Shown here piece after piece: positions 61,134 to 64,000 of a stretch of 64,000 nucleotides of DNA. The stretch is from assembly GCA_050288105.1 (NCBI GenBank), contig JBNKDE010000015.1, forward strand, positions 1-64,000, written 5' to 3'. The notes beneath the pieces were generated by a model that was given only the letters and a program-made list of their open reading frames with translations, was not told the DNA's origin and made no database searches. Made by a program: the position numbers and the translations under genes. Source of the stretch: JACNJF01 sp050288105 (GTDB lineage Bacteria; Pseudomonadota; Gammaproteobacteria; GCA-001735895). Position 1 is the stretch's first letter; each line of letters begins with the position of its first letter.

Positions 61134-61164
61134 ACCAAAAAAAGCCCCTCAAAAGAGGGGCTTT
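61134..61164 (-). terminator. Rho-independent terminator of the hppA unit
   Basis: AAAGCCCCTC / GAGGGGCTTT with an AAAA loop; on the minus strand it is followed by TTTTTGG. It lies directly after the small gene at 61169-61486. A T run is less clear on the plus strand. Confidence 0.88.
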
Positions 61165-61168
61165 GTAG

Positions 61169-61486
61169 TTATATGTCCTTTTCAAATTCCACATCAGGCT
61201 CATGCATGTACTCTGGCCCGTATTCAGAAAATTTGATCAGGCGCATGGCACGTTGACCGTCAAAGTCGATAACCCTGAGGTCGTCAGTTTCGTGTAGATC
61301 CTGCGAAGCAATCAGGTAATGATTACCGTAACGCTCCTTTACCACATCCAGAGGGATCTCATGTGCGATGAATTTAAAGATCCCTTTGGCAGCCAGTTTC
61401 TCCAGAAAAATACGGTCTTCCACCGAGGAGTGCGAGCTCAGCACCAGGATGGGTCCCGTACCGGTAAAAAGTAGAAATGTTTTCAT
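61169..61486 (-). CDS. Small cytosolic protein linked to hppA
   Basis: 105 residues from the ATG at 61486, which follows the hppA stop by 10 bases with the strong site AGGAGAAAGGAC. A longer frame opens at 61540 within hppA and is ignored. It has no signal peptide despite the hydrophobic beginning (MKTFLLFTGTGPILVLSS), which looks like a beta strand. It is acidic at the end (YMHEPDVEFEKDI). No known family recognised. The coupling suggests a role with the pyrophosphatase, but that is inference. Confidence 0.8.
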   Translation of the reverse strand: MKTFLLFTGTGPILVLSSHSSVEDRIFLEKLAAKGIFKFIAHEIPLDVVKERYGNHYLIASQDLHETDDLRVIDFDGQRAMRLIKFSEYGPEYMHEPDVEFEKDI

Positions 61487-61496
61487 GTCCTTTCTC

Positions 61497-63497
61497 CTAT
61501 AGTAAAGGTGCAATAACCAGGCTGACGATGGCCATGACATTGATCAGAATGTTCATCGCTGGACCTGAGGTGTCCTTGAAGGGGTCACCTACTGTATCTC
61601 CGACTACCGCTGCTTTATGACTGTCTGAGCCCTTGCCGCCGTGATTGCCTTTCTCAATGTATTTCTTGGCGTTATCCCAGGCACCGCCGGCATTCGCCAT
61701 AGTCAGGGCGAGTAATACACAGGCTAGCAATGCACCGCCTAGCATACCACCTAAGCTGGCTGGACCCAGTCCAAAACCCACCAGGAAGGGCATGCCGACT
61801 GCAATGACACCAGGTACTATCATACGCTTAAGAGCAGCAGTGGTGGCAATATCGACACAGCTGGCTGTATCAGGGTCGGCCTTGCCTTCCAGCAGGCCGG
61901 GAATCTCGCGAAACTGACGGCGGATTTCCTTGATCATATCAAATGCAGCATCGCCAACCGCATTCATCGTGATGGAGGCTATCAGGAAAGGAATTAGACC
62001 CCCGATAAACATCCCGATCAGCACAGCGGGGGAGGATAACTCGAGTGAAAAACCAGGGTTATGGGCCAGAACCGTTTGACCAAAGGCAGATATGATGGCC
62101 AGCGCAGCCAGTGCTGCCGCACCTATGGCGAAGCCTTTGCCGATTGCAGCAGTGGTGTTACCCAGCTCATCCAGAGAATCGGTGATCTTACGGGTGTCTT
62201 CACCCAGTCCACCCATTTCGGCGATACCACCCGCGTTGTCCGCGACCGGGCCGTAGGCGTCAATAGCCATGGTAATACCTACGGTAGACAGCATGCCAAC
62301 CGCAGCGATACCCACACCATACAGTCCAGCCAGTTCGGTAGACACCCAGATGATGCCGCAGATTGACAGCATGGGAATGACTACCGATTCCATTCCGATT
62401 GCCAGACCGCTAATCATGACCGTTGCCGGGCCGGTATCACCGGCAGCTGCGATGGTCTCTACAGGTTTTCCAGCGGTGTAATATTCGGTAATCAGGCCGA
62501 TAATCATGCCACCAATCGCACCACTCAATACGGATGCCCAGACCTTCCAGGTGATATCCATAGAAGTCACCAGCAAGAGAGCGGTGATGATAAAGATGAT
62601 GGTGGCTCCAATGGTGCCAGAGCGCAGTGCAACTTCTGGTGCTTTACTGGAGAACTTTTTAACGATGAATATTCCCACCATGGAACATAGAATACCGAGC
62701 GACGCCAGTGCCAGAGGTAAAAACATCAGGTTGTCCTGATTGCCGCCTAGAGCATCCAGTGCAGCAGCTGACATGGTTGCTGCCATGGCAATGGTAGCGA
62801 TCATCGCGCCACAGTAGGATTCAAAGATATCTGAACCCATACCGGCGACATCGCCTACATTATCACCTACGTTATCAGCGATAACACCCGGGTTTCTGGG
62901 GTCATCTTCTGGGATTCCGGCTTCGATTTTACCTACCAGATCAGCGCCCACATCTGCTGATTTGGTAAAGATACCACCACCTACGCGTGAAAAAAGAGCC
63001 ACAGTTGAAGCGCCCATACCAAAACCTTCGATAGCGTGTATACCATGCAGATCACCGGCAAGGAAGTAGTACAGAGTACCTAGACCAATCAATCCCAGTG
63101 AGGCAACGGCCAGCCCCATGATAGAACCACCAAAGAAGGCTATGGTTAATGCCTGTGCTGCGCCATCCTCGTGTGCTGCCGTGGTGGTACGGACATTGGC
63201 CTTGGTGGCGGTGTACATACCAATGAAACCGGCAACCCCCGAGGAAACTGCACCAACAATAAAGGAGATCGCGGTGAGGTGCCCCAGTAGTGCCCAGAGA
63301 ATGATGATCAGGGCTAAAGAAAACATGGCTAGCATTTTGTATTCGCGAGCCATGAAGACCATCGCGCCAATATGGATTTCATGCCCAATTTTGGCAATTT
63401 TTTCTTCGCCTTCGCTGTAGCGCATAATAATTTTAAAAATAAAAAATGCGGCTACCAGACCCAGTATTCCAAGTGCAGGTGGTATCAAATGTGTCAT
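61497..63497 (-). CDS. hppA: Membrane-bound ion-pumping pyrophosphatase
   Basis: 666 residues, about 15-16 transmembrane helices. It hydrolyses PPi and moves H+ (or Na+) across the inner membrane. The catalytic motifs are DVGADLVGKIEAGIPEDDPR, NVGDNVGDVAGMGSDIFESY, DAYGPVADNAGGIAEM, and VGDTVGDPFKDTSGPAMNIL. The segment GNTTAAIGKGFAIG has Ala where potassium-independent enzymes have Lys, so it belongs to the potassium-dependent type. H+ versus Na+ cannot be settled by eye. It starts at 63497 with GGGGAACAG upstream. It is in an operon with the small gene. Confidence 0.95.
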   Translation of the reverse strand: MTHLIPPALGILGLVAAFFIFKIIMRYSEGEEKIAKIGHEIHIGAMVFMAREYKMLAMFSLALIIILWALLGHLTAISFIVGAVSSGVAGFIGMYTATKANVRTTTAAHEDGAAQALTIAFFGGSIMGLAVASLGLIGLGTLYYFLAGDLHGIHAIEGFGMGASTVALFSRVGGGIFTKSADVGADLVGKIEAGIPEDDPRNPGVIADNVGDNVGDVAGMGSDIFESYCGAMIATIAMAATMSAAALDALGGNQDNLMFLPLALASLGILCSMVGIFIVKKFSSKAPEVALRSGTIGATIIFIITALLLVTSMDITWKVWASVLSGAIGGMIIGLITEYYTAGKPVETIAAAGDTGPATVMISGLAIGMESVVIPMLSICGIIWVSTELAGLYGVGIAAVGMLSTVGITMAIDAYGPVADNAGGIAEMGGLGEDTRKITDSLDELGNTTAAIGKGFAIGAAALAALAIISAFGQTVLAHNPGFSLELSSPAVLIGMFIGGLIPFLIASITMNAVGDAAFDMIKEIRRQFREIPGLLEGKADPDTASCVDIATTAALKRMIVPGVIAVGMPFLVGFGLGPASLGGMLGGALLACVLLALTMANAGGAWDNAKKYIEKGNHGGKGSDSHKAAVVGDTVGDPFKDTSGPAMNILINVMAIVSLVIAPLL

Positions 63498-64000
63498 GCA
63501 ACTGTTCCCCTTAGTGAACGCATAAAGTGATTAAAAACTTCACTGAAAACCGTGTGAAGTTTGGTTCTGAAAAGTAAAAGTACCTGTTGATTAAACGGTT
63601 TTTATTGGCTCAGGTGATGTTCGCCTGTTATTAGGTTAGTCAATAGGCGCATCGATTATAGTTATTAACACTATAGGGGCAAGGATGATGCCCTGGCTGA
63701 AATGTCGCGAAAATTAGCTGTGGTAAAAGGGGGCAAATTGAATTCGATCGATTAGATAAACTGGCATGGGTCGAGGCTTTTTAAATCAGCAGCGGTTTTT
63801 TATAAGTAATTGATATAAAAGGATTAATTTGATTTTGTTTTATATTTTTGTTCTATCCATATTAGCGCCAGGTATAACAATATCGGCTATTGAAATACTC
63901 AGTATTAACATTCATCAGGATTAGATTTGCTGGGAATGGTTTGTGCTCCGGATAAGCCAGACCCAGGTCAGCGTTATTGGCCTAATGAAATCGTCGAAGT
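63498..64000. other. Intergenic region upstream of hppA
   Basis: About 500 AT-rich bases with no confident gene. It must hold the hppA promoter. Near the right edge a plus-strand frame beginning TTG 63927 (AGGA upstream) or ATG 63936 stays open to the window end (coding for MVCAPDKPDPGQRYWPN) and might be the start of the next gene; it is too short to call. Confidence 0.35.

Noticed and set aside
63927..64000. Start of a further plus-strand gene at the right edge
   Set aside because: Only 25 codons are visible before the window ends; start and family cannot be judged.

Overview
The window looks like chromosome from a mid-GC (roughly 48%, by eye) free-living gammaproteobacterium. The evidence is the pcnB-folK-panB-panC order, a Uup-type ABC-F ATPase, Mqo, Cfa, YedK, many sensory proteins, and a chromosomal integron cassette array of the kind common in marine and environmental gammaproteobacteria. 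I do not assign a genus. No rRNA, tRNA, CRISPR array, intact transposase or phage gene was seen.

Layout. (1) 1-3500: seven gene cassettes, all on the minus strand, each closed by an attC recombination site. The array runs off the left edge. No integron integrase lies at its promoter-proximal (right) side, so within this window it is a cluster of attC sites without an integrase. (2) 3500-4650: no gene, but very structured DNA. It holds three AT-rich palindromes, a 655-bp inverted pair of a repeat that recurs at 20.2 kb, and a short tandem repeat. (3) 4658-5464: two adjacent VF530-family (DUF2132) genes. (4) 5733-10598: core metabolism (metY, panC, panB, folK, pcnB), bounded on both sides by CACAGAG-type dispersed repeats that share an 80-bp tail. 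(5) 11-28.9 kb: uup, a double thioredoxin-fold protein, yedK, an FAD oxidase/gloA/lipoprotein unit, a bacteriohemerythrin, an OmpR-type two-component system, mqo, cfa, an ABC-2 exporter, a VTT membrane protein with a fatty-acid-hydroxylase-family protein, an ArsR-rhodanese fusion regulator and a CBS protein.

(6) 29.0-43.3 kb: a complete glycerol regulon. One strand carries glpV-glpR-glpS-glpT-glpP-glpQ-glpU-glpD-glpK (ABC uptake of glycerol, DeoR-type repressor, FAD-dependent glycerol-3-phosphate dehydrogenase, glycerol kinase). Divergently, glpC-glpA-glpB encodes a second, iron-sulfur/flavin glycerol-3-phosphate dehydrogenase. The shared 280-bp intergenic region has four GlpR-like half-sites. 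The two transporter ATPases carry complementary degenerate motifs, predicting one competent and one degenerate ATP site. A 286-bp terminal-inverted-repeat element sits exactly between glpB and the next gene.

(7) 43.6-55.6 kb: a PAS/GAF/HD-GYP cyclic-di-GMP phosphodiesterase with a cysteine-rich GAF domain, an SDR dehydrogenase with divergent AraC regulator, a 7TMR-DISM histidine kinase with NarL-type regulator, a 1212-residue multi-domain lipoprotein, and a secreted fasciclin protein. (8) 56.0-60.9 kb: a five-gene unit (cyclase-family hydrolase, VOC protein, EamA exporter, nitroreductase, DUF4386 membrane protein) with a divergent LysR regulator, probably a small-molecule detoxification or degradation module. 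(9) 61.1-63.5 kb: hppA, a membrane pyrophosphatase of the potassium-dependent type by motif, coupled to a small unknown protein.

The items most worth following are the integrase-less cassette array, the inverted-repeat elements (3900-4554 with 20210-20460, and 43335-43620), and the asymmetric GlpS/GlpT ATPase pair.
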